From NCBI RefSeq assembly GCF_001428665.1, contig NZ_LMIJ01000017.1:1-36225 (forward strand): a DNA stretch of 36,225 nucleotides. Reading direction: 5' to 3'. This document shows, in pieces, positions 23,380-31,555 of the stretch. The DNA is from Acidovorax sp. Root219 (GTDB taxonomy: Bacteria; Pseudomonadota; Gammaproteobacteria; Burkholderiales; Burkholderiaceae_C). Numbering within the stretch: the stretch's first letter is position 1; the number at the start of each line of letters is the position of its first letter. Below the pieces are notes generated by a model, which did not search any database, was not told where the DNA came from, and worked only from the letters and a program-made list of their open reading frames with translations. Made by a program: the position numbers and the translations under genes.

Positions 23380-23409
23380 CATAACAATCGTTATGATAAC
23401 GAATGTTAT
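23380..23409. promoter_or_regulatory. tandem TetR-type operators
   Basis: CATAAC-aatc-GTTATG (23380-23395) and ATAAC-gaat-GTTAT (23396-23409) are two dyads 15 bases apart, centre to centre, between the SDR gene (start 23323) and the TetR gene (start 23478). A further half-site GTTATG is at 23449-23454. The spacing suits cooperative dimers repressing both promoters. Confidence 0.65.
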
Positions 23410-23477
23410 GAAATTCGACAGAAGGGGTCAAGCGGTTTAATATCGACCGTTATGAAAAAAGCCGAGGCGGTGGTCTG

Positions 23478-24065
23478 ATGGGGCGCCAGCGAGAGTTCGA
23501 CGTGAACGTGGCGCTGGATGCCGCGCTGTGCGTGTTCTGGCGCAAGGGGTACGAGGGCGCCTCGTACACCGACTTGGTGCAGGCCACGGGGGTGGAGCGG
23601 CCCGCGCTGTACTCGGCCTTTGGCAACAAGGAGGCGCTGTTCCTGCGGGCGCTGGAGCGGTATTACGAGCACTACATGGATTTCATCCCCGTGGGGCTCA
23701 CGCAGCCCACCTCGCGAGGGGTAGCGGAGTACATCCTGCGCAATGCTGTGGAGCTCAATACCCGATACCCGGACCACACGGGTTGCCTGGGCATCAATGG
23801 GGTGTTGGCAGGGTCGGACGATGCCGAGCCCGTGCGGCGCGCGCTGATCGATGCGCGGGCCAACGGTGAGGCATTGCTGCGCGAGCGCTTCGAGCGCGCA
23901 CAGCAGGAGGGAGACCTGCCCCCCACGGCCAACTGCGCGGCGCTGGCCACCTATTTGTGCACGGTGCTGCACGGCATGGGGGTGCAGGCCAAGGCGGGGT
24001 TCAGCCGCGAGGTGCTGAATGGGGTGGTGGACCAGGCGCTGTCGACCTGGCCCACTGCGGGCTGA
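23478..24065 (+). CDS. TetR/AcrR-family transcriptional regulator
   Basis: Product of 195 residues from the ATG at 23478. The helix-turn-helix (about 8-55) reads FDVNVALDAALCVFWRKGYE, then TDLVQATGVERPALYSAFGNKEALF, very typical of TetR members that regulate oxidoreductases and efflux pumps (AcrR/YvdT-like). The C-terminal half is helical with GCLGING, a segment of the TetR_C group with a cysteine in the ligand pocket. It is divergent from the SDR/F420-reductase-like operon, with two tandem dyads between them that it probably binds. It ends 6 bases from the convergent regA. The ligand is unknown; a Cys-based or small aldehyde response is only a guess. Confidence 0.92.
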   Translation: MGRQREFDVNVALDAALCVFWRKGYEGASYTDLVQATGVERPALYSAFGNKEALFLRALERYYEHYMDFIPVGLTQPTSRGVAEYILRNAVELNTRYPDHTGCLGINGVLAGSDDAEPVRRALIDARANGEALLRERFERAQQEGDLPPTANCAALATYLCTVLHGMGVQAKAGFSREVLNGVVDQALSTWPTAG

Positions 24066-24071
24066 CCCGCT

Positions 24072-24677
24072 TTAGCTGACCTGCTGCTTTTCGAGCTTGC
24101 GGGCCAGGGTGCGGCGGTGCATCCCCAACCGCCGCGCCGTCTCCGAAATATTGAACCCCGTCTCCGCCAGCACCTCGTGAATCCGCTCCCACTCCAGCGT
24201 CTTGAGCGAGCTGGAGCGGTTGGTCACGTCCACCCCGGTGTCGCCGGCCTTCAAACCAAACGCAGCCTCGATGTCGTCGGTGTTCGACGGCTTGGCCAGG
24301 TAGTGGCAGGCGCCCAGCTTCACGGCCTCCACCGCAGTGGCGATGCTGGCGAAGCCGGTGAGCACGACGATGAGCATGGCTTCGCTGGCGGCGTGCAGCT
24401 TTTGCACGCAGGCCAGGCCGGATGCGTCGCCCTTGAGCTTCAAGTCGACCACGGCGTAGCCGGGGGTGTGCTGGGTGAGCAAGGCTTCCACCTCGGGCAG
24501 GCTGGCGGCCTGGAGCACGCGGTAGCCGCGGCGTTCGAACGAGCGGGCCAGGGTGCGGGCAAAGGCCTCGTCGTCTTCGACGATGAGCAACTGGGGCTTT
24601 TCCTTGGCATCCTTGGTGGATGGGTCTGCTGCGGGGCTGCTGCTGCTGCTGCTGCTGGCGGTGGTGATTTCGTCCAT
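24072..24677 (-). CDS. regA: RegA/PrrA/ActR-type redox response regulator
   Basis: Product of 201 residues. An unusual N-terminal leader holds seven serines in a row (8-14), encoded by a CTG/CAG triplet run at about 24637-24657. The receiver domain (about 28-140) has acid pair Asp35-Asp36, phospho-acceptor Asp78 (VVDLKLKGD), Thr107 and Lys129. A hinge and a short Fis-type helix-turn-helix follow (about 160-195: ISETARRLGMHRRTLARKL). RegA is the partner of RegB and activates or represses respiratory, electron-transport and nitrogen/carbon genes with redox state. It sits 120 bases after regB and downstream of the cyo-SURF1 genes on the same strand. Typical length is about 180, the excess being the Ser/Ala/Lys leader. 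The gap to regB carries its own palindrome at 24698-24707, so it may have a promoter. Confidence 0.93.
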   Translation of the reverse strand: MDEITTASSSSSSSPAADPSTKDAKEKPQLLIVEDDEAFARTLARSFERRGYRVLQAASLPEVEALLTQHTPGYAVVDLKLKGDASGLACVQKLHAASEAMLIVVLTGFASIATAVEAVKLGACHYLAKPSNTDDIEAAFGLKAGDTGVDVTNRSSSLKTLEWERIHEVLAETGFNISETARRLGMHRRTLARKLEKQQVS

Positions 24678-24697
24678 GGCGGTCGGGCTCGGGTTTT

Positions 24698-24707
24698 GTA
24701 CTAGTAC
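24698..24707. promoter_or_regulatory. palindrome in the regB-regA gap
   Basis: GTACTAGTAC is a perfect 10-base dyad 21-30 bases before the regA ATG, with TT and AA flanks extending the symmetry. It may be an operator for a separate regA promoter. A further hairpin, TGGTTG-tccagc-CAACCA, lies nearby at about 24749-24766. Confidence 0.35.
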
Positions 24708-24797
24708 GAATTCAACTTTGACTGGCTACAAAAGCTGCTTGTTGGTCTGGTTGGTTGTCCAGCCAACCATCCAGCGCACGCCAATCCGTGGCCATCA

Positions 24798-26144
24798 TCA
24801 CACCGGCCGGTGGCCGCGCGGCATCGCCACGGCTGCCAGGGGCAGGCGGATGCTCACTTCGGCCCCGCCCTCGGGGGCGCGGTTGCGGGCCGTGACGCTG
24901 CCGCCCAGGGTGCGCGCCACGTTCACCACCAGGTACAGGCCCAGGCCGCTGCCGGGGCGCTGCTTGGTGGACTGGTAGGGCTCGCCCAGGTGGTCCAGCA
25001 TGCCGGGCGCAAAGCCGGGGCCTGCGTCGTTGACGGTGATGCACAGGGCGGGCACGTCGGCCTTGTCGTCGCGGGTGATGAGCAGTTCCACCCACTGGGG
25101 CGAGGCGTCGCGTGCATTGTCCAGCACATTGAAAACCATCTGCTTCAACGTGGTGTCCGACACCATGGGCGTGTCGTCGCCAAAGTCGTTGCGGTACGAA
25201 AACGCGGGTATTGACCGCGTGGTGCGCCATTCATCGGCCAGGGCGTCGACAAAGGTGCGCACGGTGGTCTGGGCCGATTCCTCACCGCGCGCCTCGCCGG
25301 CCGACAGCAAGATGCCGCTGACAATGCTCTTGCAGCGCTGTACCTGGGTGCGCATTTCTTCGATGTCCTCGCGCAGCACTTCGTCGCCCATCAGCTCCTG
25401 GTCGTGCTGCCAGTCGCCCAGAATCACGGCCAGGGTGGACAACGGTGTGCCCAGCTCGTGTGCCGCGCCCGATGCAAGCAGGCCCATGCGCACGATGTGC
25501 TCTTCTTCCACCCGGCGGCGGCGCGCGGCGGCCAGGCGGGCGTCGCGCTCGCGCAGGTTCAGGCTGATGCGGGTGATGAACACCACCACCAAAATCGCGT
25601 TGAGCAGAAAGCACACCAACAGGCCAATGACGTACAGGCTCGACAGGCCCTGGTGCAGGTCTTGCGGCAGCTCCAGCGGCAGGTGGTGGGTGGCCAGCAC
25701 GCAAAAGCACACGGTGGTGATGACCACCATGCTCCAGATGTAGGCCCCGCGCAGCAGTATGGCGCCCAGCGCAATCTGCAGCAGGTACAAAAAGACAAAG
25801 GGGTTGCTGGTGCCGCCGCTCAAATACAGCTGGGTGGTGAGCACGGCCACGTCCACCAGCAGGGCCAGAAACAGCTCCACATTGCGCACCTGCACGCCGG
25901 TGCGCAGGCGCAGCAGGCTGACCACGTTGAACACGGCCAGGCAGCCCACCACCATCAGCATCTGGTGCAGGGGGATGGTCAGGCGCAGGCTGTGGTGCGC
26001 CACCTCGATGGTGAAGACCTGGCCGATGACGGCCATCCAGCGCAGCTGAATAAGCTGCTGCAGGTTCTTGATGCCGGCGGCGGCATCGGCAGCGCGCGGG
26101 TTGCGCAAGAACTCGGCGCTCTTGGCGATGCGTAGGAGGGGCAT
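24798..26144 (-). CDS. regB: RegB/PrrB-type redox sensor histidine kinase
   Basis: Product of 448 residues. Six membrane helices span about 35-195, with the ubiquinone-binding segment GGTSNPF at 110-116 in the loop before the fourth, a diagnostic RegB heptapeptide. The H-box is ASGAAHELGTPLST (His229). Cys271 lies 42 residues after it (QVQRCKSIV), matching the redox-active cysteine of Rhodobacter RegB at a similar distance. The ATPase domain follows: N box LDNARDA, G1 DAGPGF and G2 GSGLGLYLVVNVA. It senses the quinone pool and thiol redox state and controls RegA. It starts 9 bases after SURF1 and is probably co-transcribed from the cyo promoter, so oxidase and sensor levels move together. Confidence 0.95.
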   Translation of the reverse strand: MPLLRIAKSAEFLRNPRAADAAAGIKNLQQLIQLRWMAVIGQVFTIEVAHHSLRLTIPLHQMLMVVGCLAVFNVVSLLRLRTGVQVRNVELFLALLVDVAVLTTQLYLSGGTSNPFVFLYLLQIALGAILLRGAYIWSMVVITTVCFCVLATHHLPLELPQDLHQGLSSLYVIGLLVCFLLNAILVVVFITRISLNLRERDARLAAARRRRVEEEHIVRMGLLASGAAHELGTPLSTLAVILGDWQHDQELMGDEVLREDIEEMRTQVQRCKSIVSGILLSAGEARGEESAQTTVRTFVDALADEWRTTRSIPAFSYRNDFGDDTPMVSDTTLKQMVFNVLDNARDASPQWVELLITRDDKADVPALCITVNDAGPGFAPGMLDHLGEPYQSTKQRPGSGLGLYLVVNVARTLGGSVTARNRAPEGGAEVSIRLPLAAVAMPRGHRPV

Positions 26145-26153
26145 GGCTTGAGT

Positions 26154-26966
26154 TTAGTGCCCTGCCTGGGAGGCCCGGCGCCGCTCGTAGCGCACCACGA
26201 ACCAGCCCGCGCCCAGCACCATCAGCGCCAGGCCGTACCAGGTGAGGGCATACACCGCATGGCTGTTGGCAAAGCGGATGGTGGTGAGCCCCGCGCGCGG
26301 CCAGGTGGTGCCCGCTGTGGTGGCGGCGGTGCCGGCCACTTCCACCGCCTCGGCAGTCGGGTTGGTCACGCCGCGCGTGGGCAGGCCGGCGTCGATGAAG
26401 AAGGGGGCGGGGCGGGGCAGTTGCAGTGCCTGGGCGATGGCCGCGACGTCGCGCGAGAACCAGCGCTGCTCGGCGGGATCGTTGGTGCGCAAGAAGCCGC
26501 CCTTGGGTTCGGTGATGCGGATGAGGCCTTGCACGGTGGCGGGGGCGGCATCCGTCTGGTTTGCCCATTGCGCGCGCTGGTCCTGCGGGATGAAGCCGCG
26601 GTTCACCAGCACCTGGGTGCCGTCGCCCTGCTGCAGCGCGCTGATGACCCAGAAGCCCGAGCCCAGGGCCGTGACGGCCTGGGTGAGCACGGTCTTGCCG
26701 GGCAGCCAGTGGCCGGTGACGGCCACGGGCAGGTATTCATGCGTGTCGGCCGTGATGCCGGGCCAGTCGCTGGCCGGGGGCAGGGCCACGGGGGCGGCGT
26801 GCACGCGCTGGTCCACGCGCTCGATGAGGTCGAGCTTCCACACCCGCCGCTGCACCTGCCAGGTGCCCAGCGCCACAAAGCCCAGGAAGAGGGCGATGCC
26901 CAGCACCAGCAGCACGGCGCGGCGCCAGCGCCGAGGGGCTGCGTGGTTTGCATGGGTTGTGGTCAT
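26154..26966 (-). CDS. SURF1-family oxidase assembly protein
   Basis: Product of 270 residues from the ATG at 26966. Two membrane helices (about 16-37 and 238-257) bracket a large periplasmic domain, the SURF1 topology. Hallmarks are LGTWQVQRRVWKLDLIERVD near the N-terminus, VLVNRGFIPQD in the middle and NSHAVYALTWYGLALMVLGA at the end. SURF1 helps insert heme a or o into subunit I of heme-copper oxidases. Paracoccus has separate paralogs for the cytochrome c and quinol enzymes, and its place behind cyoABCD suggests this is the quinol-oxidase copy. It lies 121 bases after cyoD, with a strong hairpin in the gap, and 9 bases before regB. Confidence 0.93.
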   Translation of the reverse strand: MTTTHANHAAPRRWRRAVLLVLGIALFLGFVALGTWQVQRRVWKLDLIERVDQRVHAAPVALPPASDWPGITADTHEYLPVAVTGHWLPGKTVLTQAVTALGSGFWVISALQQGDGTQVLVNRGFIPQDQRAQWANQTDAAPATVQGLIRITEPKGGFLRTNDPAEQRWFSRDVAAIAQALQLPRPAPFFIDAGLPTRGVTNPTAEAVEVAGTAATTAGTTWPRAGLTTIRFANSHAVYALTWYGLALMVLGAGWFVVRYERRRASQAGH

Positions 26967-27011
26967 CGGGAATTCCTTGGCTTGGTCGATTGCACGGGCC
27001 CCAAAACGGCT

Positions 27012-27032
27012 GCGGCCGCTGTGAGCGGCCGC
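27012..27032. terminator. strong hairpin between cyoD and SURF1
   Basis: GCGGCCGCT (27012-27020) and AGCGGCCGC (27024-27032) form a perfect 9-bp GC-rich stem with a three-base loop. On the minus-strand transcript it is followed by AGCCGTTTTGGGG, a poor U-run. It could attenuate transcription from cyoD into SURF1-regBA, or protect the 3' end of the cyo message. Confidence 0.5.
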
Positions 27033-27087
27033 TTCGCAAGGGTTGCCCGCCCCGTCTCGCTGTTTGGGCGTCGGGGCGCTGCACCCA

Positions 27088-27537
27088 TCAGGGGGTGTGG
27101 TGGCTTGCCGCCGCGCCGGCTTCGCTCTGGGTGGGCGGGGTAGGAGTGGGGTGGTCGGGCATCATGTTGGCGTTCATGTGGAACATGACCCAGAGCGTGC
27201 CGCTGATGGCGATGGCCACGAAGACCACGGTGAAGATGGTGGACAGCAGCGTCCAGCCGCCCTCGACCTTGCCGTTCATGTGCAGGAAGCAGACCATGTG
27301 TACCAGGATCTGCAGCACCGCGAAGCCGCCGAGCACGAGGATGGCGGTGTTGCGGTCGGCAATGACCTTGGACATGACCAGCCAGAACGGGATGGCGGTG
27401 AGGATGATGGACAGCACGAAGCCGACCATGTAGCCCGAGAAGGTGCTGTGCGGACCCACGTCGCCATGGTGGTCGTCGTGGTGATCGTCATGGCCGTGGC
27501 CATCATGGGCGTTGGCGGTGTGTTGTGCGGCGCTCAT
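27088..27537 (-). CDS. cyoD: cytochrome o ubiquinol oxidase subunit IV (CyoD)
   Basis: Product of 149 residues. It has an unusual His/Asp-rich N-terminal tail (about 10-29: HDGHGHDDHHDDHHGD), then three membrane helices: GYMVGFVLSIILTAIPFWLV, ILVLGGFAVLQILVHMVCFL and TIFTVVFVAIAISGTLWVMF. This is the CyoD fold (COX4_pro), a small subunit that stabilises the quinol oxidase complex. E. coli CyoD is about 109 residues; the extra length is the His-rich tail and a Pro/Ala/His-rich C-terminus. Its ATG directly abuts the TAA of cyoC. The His-rich tail could bind metal, but this is inference. Confidence 0.95.
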   Translation of the reverse strand: MSAAQHTANAHDGHGHDDHHDDHHGDVGPHSTFSGYMVGFVLSIILTAIPFWLVMSKVIADRNTAILVLGGFAVLQILVHMVCFLHMNGKVEGGWTLLSTIFTVVFVAIAISGTLWVMFHMNANMMPDHPTPTPPTQSEAGAAASHHTP

Positions 27538-28197
27538 TTACAGCACTCCCATCAGGTACACGAAGGTGAAGACGCCGATCCAGACGACGTCCAGAAAGTG
27601 CCAGAACATCGACAGGCACATCAGCCGGCGCTTGTTCTCGTGGATCAGGCCATGCTTCTTGATCTGCAGCATCAGCACCACCAGCCAGACCAGGCCGAAG
27701 GTGACGTGCAGGCCGTGGGTGCCGACCAGCGTGAAGAAGGCTGACAAAAAGGCGCTGCGCTGCGGGCCCGCGCCCTGGTGGATCAGGTGGTGAAACTCGT
27801 ACAGCTCCAGCCCCAGAAAGCCCAGGCCGAACAGGCCGGTGATGGCCAGCCAGGCGAGCGTGCCGCCCACCTTGTTCTGCTGCTTTTGCAGCATGGCAAA
27901 GCCGAAGGTGATGGACGACAGCAGCAGGAAGGCGGTGTTGAGCGCCACCAGCGGCAGATCGAACAGCTGCGCGCCGGTGGGGCCGGCGGCGTAGCTGCGG
28001 CCCAGCACGCCGTAGGTGGCGAACAGCGCGGCGAAGATGAGGCAGTCGCTCATCAGGTAGAGCCAGAAGCCCAGGGCGGTGCCGTTCTCGGGGTGCGGCT
28101 CGTGCGCCAGGTGGTATTCGCGGCGGGCCAGCGTGGCGGCCGTGGGGCCGCCTTGCGTGATGGCGGCGGCGGCTTGGTTGTAGGTGATATCAGACAT
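27538..28197 (-). CDS. cyoC: cytochrome o ubiquinol oxidase subunit III (CyoC)
   Basis: Product of 219 residues from the ATG at 28197 ([12 protein letters not shown]); a GTG at 28206 would add three residues. It overlaps the end of cyoB by 8 bases. Five membrane helices follow a short leader, with the subunit III marks [23 protein letters not shown] and [21 protein letters not shown]. Subunit III is needed for stability and proton uptake and carries no redox centre. It stops one base before the cyoD ATG. Length is close to E. coli CyoC (204). Confidence 0.96.
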   Translation of the reverse strand: MSDITYNQAAAAITQGGPTAATLARREYHLAHEPHPENGTALGFWLYLMSDCLIFAALFATYGVLGRSYAAGPTGAQLFDLPLVALNTAFLLLSSITFGFAMLQKQQNKVGGTLAWLAITGLFGLGFLGLELYEFHHLIHQGAGPQRSAFLSAFFTLVGTHGLHVTFGLVWLVVLMLQIKKHGLIHENKRRLMCLSMFWHFLDVVWIGVFTFVYLMGVL

Positions 28198-30199
28198 GGC
28201 TGGCACGCAGTTGTTGGGTACGCAGGTTCTCGGTCTCCGTCACTTGCGTGGCGGGGATGTAGAAGTCACGCTTGTAGTTGAACGTGTGGACGATGGCCAC
28301 CAGCACCACGCCCGCGAACGACAGGCCGGCCAGCAGCCACATGTGCCAGATGAGGGCGAAGCCCAGCACCAGCGACAGCGCCGAGATGATCACGCCCGCG
28401 CCCGTGTTGGCCGGCATGTGGATGGGCGCAAAGCCGGTGAGGGGGCGCGCGTAGGCGTGCTTCTTCATGTCCCACCAGGCATCGATCTCGTACACCTTGG
28501 GGGTGAAGGCGAAGTTGTAGTCCGGCGGGGGCGACGAAGTGGCCCACTCCAGCGTGCGGGCGTCCCATGGGTCGCCGGTGTGGTCGCGCAGCTGTTCGCG
28601 CTTCAAGTAGCTCACCACGATCTGGATCAGCAGGCAGGCGATGCCCAGCGCGATCAGGCCGGCGCCAATGGCGGCGATGACGAACCAGATCTGCAGCGAC
28701 TGGTCTTCGAAGTGGTTGGCACGGCGGGTAACGCCCATCAGGCCCAGGATGTACAGCGGCATGAAGGCCACGTAGAAGCCCACCACCCACAGCCAGAAGG
28801 AGCACAGGCCCCAGAAGCGGTCGAGCTTGTAGCCGAAGGCCTTGGGATACCAGTAGTTGATGCCGGCGAACAGGCCGAACAGCACGCCGCCGATGATCAC
28901 GTTGTGGAAGTGGGCGATCAGGAACAGGCTGTTGTGCAGCACGAAGTCGGCCGGGGGCACGGCCAGCAGCACGCCGGTCATGCCGCCGATGGCGAAGGTG
29001 ACCATGAAGGCCAGGGTCCACATCATGGGCAGCTCGAAGCGGATGCGGCCCTTGTACATGGTGAACAGCCAGTTGAAGATCTTCGCGCCCGTGGGGATCG
29101 AGATGATCATCGTGGTGATGCCGAAGAAGGTGTTCACGCTGGCGCCGGAGCCCATGGTGAAGAAGTGGTGCAGCCACACCAGGTACGACAGGATGGTGAT
29201 CACCACCGTGGCGTACACCATGGAGGTGTAGCCGAACAGGCGCTTCTTGCAGAACGTGGCCACCACTTCGGAGAAGATGCCGAAGCACGGCAGGATCAGG
29301 ATGTAGACCTCGGGGTGGCCCCAGATCCAGATCAGGTTCACGTACAGCATGGCGTTGCCGCCCAGGTCGTTGGTGAAGAAGTTGGTGCCGGCATAGCGGT
29401 CCAGCGACATCAGCACCAGCGCTGCGGTGAGCACGGGGAAGGATGCGACGATGAGTGCGTTGGTGCACAGGGCCGTCCACGTGAAGATGGGCATGCGCAT
29501 GAGGTTCATGCCGGGTGCGCGCATCTTGATGATGGTGACGATCAGGTTGATGCCCGAGAGCGTGGTGCCCACCCCGGCGATCTGCAGCGCCCAGATGTAG
29601 TAGTCAAGCCCCACCCCTGGGTTCTGCGCCCCCAGGTTAGACAGTGCCAGCCAGCCGGCGGTGGAGAACTCGCCCAGGAACAGCGACACCATCACCAGGA
29701 TGGCACCGGCGGTGGTCATCCAGAAGCTGAAGTTGTTGAGGAACGGGAAGGACACGTCGCGCGCGCCGATCTGCAGCGGCACGAGGTAGTTCATGAGGCC
29801 CGTGACCAGCGGCATGGCCACGAAGAAGATCATGATCACGCCGTGGGCGGTGAAGATCTGGTCGTAGTGGTGCGGCGGCAGGTAGCCCATGTTGTCGCCA
29901 AAGGCCATGGCCTGCTGCAGGCGCATCATCAGCGCGTCGGCAAAGCCGCGCAGCAGCATGACCACGCCCAGGATCATGTACATGATGCCGATCTTCTTGT
30001 GGTCGATGCTGCAGATCCAGTCGCGCCACAGGGTGCCCCACAGGCGGAACTTGGTGATGCCGGCCAGCACGGCCAGGCCACCGAGCACGACGCCGATGAA
30101 GGTGATGAGCACGATGGGCTCGTGCGCCATGGGGATCGAATCCCAGGTGATTCGGCCCAAGGCCCAATGCGGTTCGGTTACAACGGGTGAGGTGGACAT
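28190..30199 (-). CDS. cyoB: cytochrome o ubiquinol oxidase subunit I (CyoB)
   Basis: Product of 669 residues, close to E. coli CyoB (663). The heme-copper ligands are in place: His119 in the low-spin heme segment [17 protein letters not shown] with the cross-linked His-Tyr pair, WLHHFF for the other CuB histidines, and [11 protein letters not shown] for both hemes. The ubiquinone site is complete: Arg84, Asp88, His111 and Gln114, equal to E. coli R71, D75, H98 and Q101. The K-channel segment PTGAKIFNW is kept. This establishes a proton-pumping quinol oxidase, not a cytochrome c oxidase. It starts 24 bases after cyoA. About 15 membrane helices are predicted. Confidence 0.98.
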   Translation of the reverse strand: MSTSPVVTEPHWALGRITWDSIPMAHEPIVLITFIGVVLGGLAVLAGITKFRLWGTLWRDWICSIDHKKIGIMYMILGVVMLLRGFADALMMRLQQAMAFGDNMGYLPPHHYDQIFTAHGVIMIFFVAMPLVTGLMNYLVPLQIGARDVSFPFLNNFSFWMTTAGAILVMVSLFLGEFSTAGWLALSNLGAQNPGVGLDYYIWALQIAGVGTTLSGINLIVTIIKMRAPGMNLMRMPIFTWTALCTNALIVASFPVLTAALVLMSLDRYAGTNFFTNDLGGNAMLYVNLIWIWGHPEVYILILPCFGIFSEVVATFCKKRLFGYTSMVYATVVITILSYLVWLHHFFTMGSGASVNTFFGITTMIISIPTGAKIFNWLFTMYKGRIRFELPMMWTLAFMVTFAIGGMTGVLLAVPPADFVLHNSLFLIAHFHNVIIGGVLFGLFAGINYWYPKAFGYKLDRFWGLCSFWLWVVGFYVAFMPLYILGLMGVTRRANHFEDQSLQIWFVIAAIGAGLIALGIACLLIQIVVSYLKREQLRDHTGDPWDARTLEWATSSPPPDYNFAFTPKVYEIDAWWDMKKHAYARPLTGFAPIHMPANTGAGVIISALSLVLGFALIWHMWLLAGLSFAGVVLVAIVHTFNYKRDFYIPATQVTETENLRTQQLRASHV

Positions 30200-30223
30200 G
30201 GTTGTCAGTCTCTTAGGCGCGGA

Positions 30224-31288
30224 TCATTGGCGGGAAAGGGTGCGGTCATAGACCGTGGCGTGGCGCGCTTCGAGGGCCGCCACGATCTGGCCGGCGTTGT
30301 CGACGGTGCACACGTCCTGGGGCAGGTTGATGCCCATGGCCTTCATGTAGGCCTCGCCGCCGCGCTCGTCGATGCTCATCATGTGGTGCATGCACATCTT
30401 GCCTTCTTCGACGCAGCGGTTGAGCACCTTGTAGTACAGGCCGTCTTCCACGCTGGCAAAGCGCTGCACGGGGTCGCGCTCGCTGGGCTTGACGAGGTTC
30501 AGGTAGGTGGTCTTGTCCAGCGCCTTGCCTTCGGTCTTGGCCTTGGCAACCCATTGCTCGAAGTCGCCCTGGCTCAGGCCGTGGAACTTGAAGGTCATGC
30601 CCGAGAAGCCCGCGCCGCTGTAGTGCGAGGCGATGCCGGGGTACACGCCCGGCTTGTTGATCACGGCGTTCAGCTCGGTCTGCATGCCGGGCATGGCGTA
30701 GATCATGCCGGCCAGGTCTGCCACGTAGAACGAGTTCATCGTGGAGGTGGCGGTGAGCTTGAACAGGATGGGGCGGTCCACCGGGGCTGCCAGCTCATTG
30801 ACGGTGGCAATGCCTTGCTCGGGGTAGAAGAACAGCCATTTCCAGTCCATGGCGACCACCTGCACCACCAGGGGTGTGGCCTGCGCTTCGAGCGGCTTGG
30901 TGGCCGAGATGCGGTCCAGCGGGCGGTAGGGGTCGAGCTTGTGGGTGCCGATCCAGGTCAGCGCGCCCAGGGCGATGATGATCAACAGGGGCACCGTCCA
31001 GATCACCAGCTCCAGCGTGGTGGAGTGGTGCCAGTCGGGGTCGTAGTCCGCTTCGGTGTTGGCGGTGTTGGACTGGCGGTACTTCCAGGCGAACCACAGC
31101 GTGAGCGCGATCACCGGGACGATGATGATCAGCATCAGCAAGGTGGCCTGCACGACCATGTGGCCTTGCTGCGAGGCGACGTCGCCTGCGGGGTTGAGGA
31201 CGACAGCCTTGCTGCAGCCGGCGAGGCTGGTGGCTGTGGCCGCCAACGCAAGCCATGCCGGCCCGCGAAGTTGGGGAAGTTTGAACAT
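30224..31288 (-). CDS. cyoA: cytochrome o ubiquinol oxidase subunit II (CyoA)
   Basis: Product of 354 residues. The ATG at 31288 is chosen because it opens a signal peptide with lipobox LAGC and Cys25, the same position as in E. coli CyoA; the in-frame start at 31372 adds an unrelated leader. Two membrane helices follow (about 42-66 and 91-112), then a periplasmic cupredoxin-like domain. The CuA ligands of cytochrome c oxidase are absent, as expected for a quinol oxidase. DWKWLFFYPEQGIATVNELA and MNSFYVADLAGMIYAMPGMQ are family marks. The C-terminal COX_ARM region extends past the cupredoxin fold. It is first gene of cyoABCD, with a 267-base gap to the divergent MFS gene. Confidence 0.97.
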   Translation of the reverse strand: MFKLPQLRGPAWLALAATATSLAGCSKAVVLNPAGDVASQQGHMVVQATLLMLIIIVPVIALTLWFAWKYRQSNTANTEADYDPDWHHSTTLELVIWTVPLLIIIALGALTWIGTHKLDPYRPLDRISATKPLEAQATPLVVQVVAMDWKWLFFYPEQGIATVNELAAPVDRPILFKLTATSTMNSFYVADLAGMIYAMPGMQTELNAVINKPGVYPGIASHYSGAGFSGMTFKFHGLSQGDFEQWVAKAKTEGKALDKTTYLNLVKPSERDPVQRFASVEDGLYYKVLNRCVEEGKMCMHHMMSIDERGGEAYMKAMGINLPQDVCTVDNAGQIVAALEARHATVYDRTLSRQ

Positions 31289-31364
31289 GTGATGGGCCCA
31301 ACAAAGGCGTTTAGGGGTAAACGCGAATGACAATTTGCCGCTCAATGTAATAGAGCAGGTAAAT

Positions 31365-31387
31365 TTGTCCATTGGACATTTTGTCCA
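31365..31387. promoter_or_regulatory. possible cyo operator with TTGTCCA repeat
   Basis: TGTCCA-t-TGGACA (31366-31378) is a 6-1-6 dyad, and TTGTCCA recurs 16 bases on (31381-31387). It lies 77-99 bases before the cyoA start, in the divergent promoter region shared with the MFS gene. The regulator is not known, and the pattern does not look like an FNR box. Confidence 0.45.
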
Positions 31388-31555
31388 AGGTCAAGTTTTT
31401 GCCCCATTCCGGTGCCACCGGCGCCATGCCTTGACCCCGTCGTGAGCAGACTATGGCATTTGTCCTGCAAGAACTTCAGGGAAAGCGCACTTGCCCTCAA
31501 TAGGGCCAGGGTGTAAAACGTAGGTGTATCTGTTACACAACAAGGAATTCCGTTC

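Noticed and set aside
28184..30190. 668-residue open frame on the plus strand
   Set aside because: It is the antisense shadow of cyoB; the minus-strand protein has all heme-copper and quinone ligands, and the plus-strand protein is a low-complexity His/Gln/Gly mix.
31289..31555. FNR box (TTGAT-N4-ATCAA) before cyoA
   Set aside because: No matching pair of half-sites was found; only the TTGTCCA repeat is clear.
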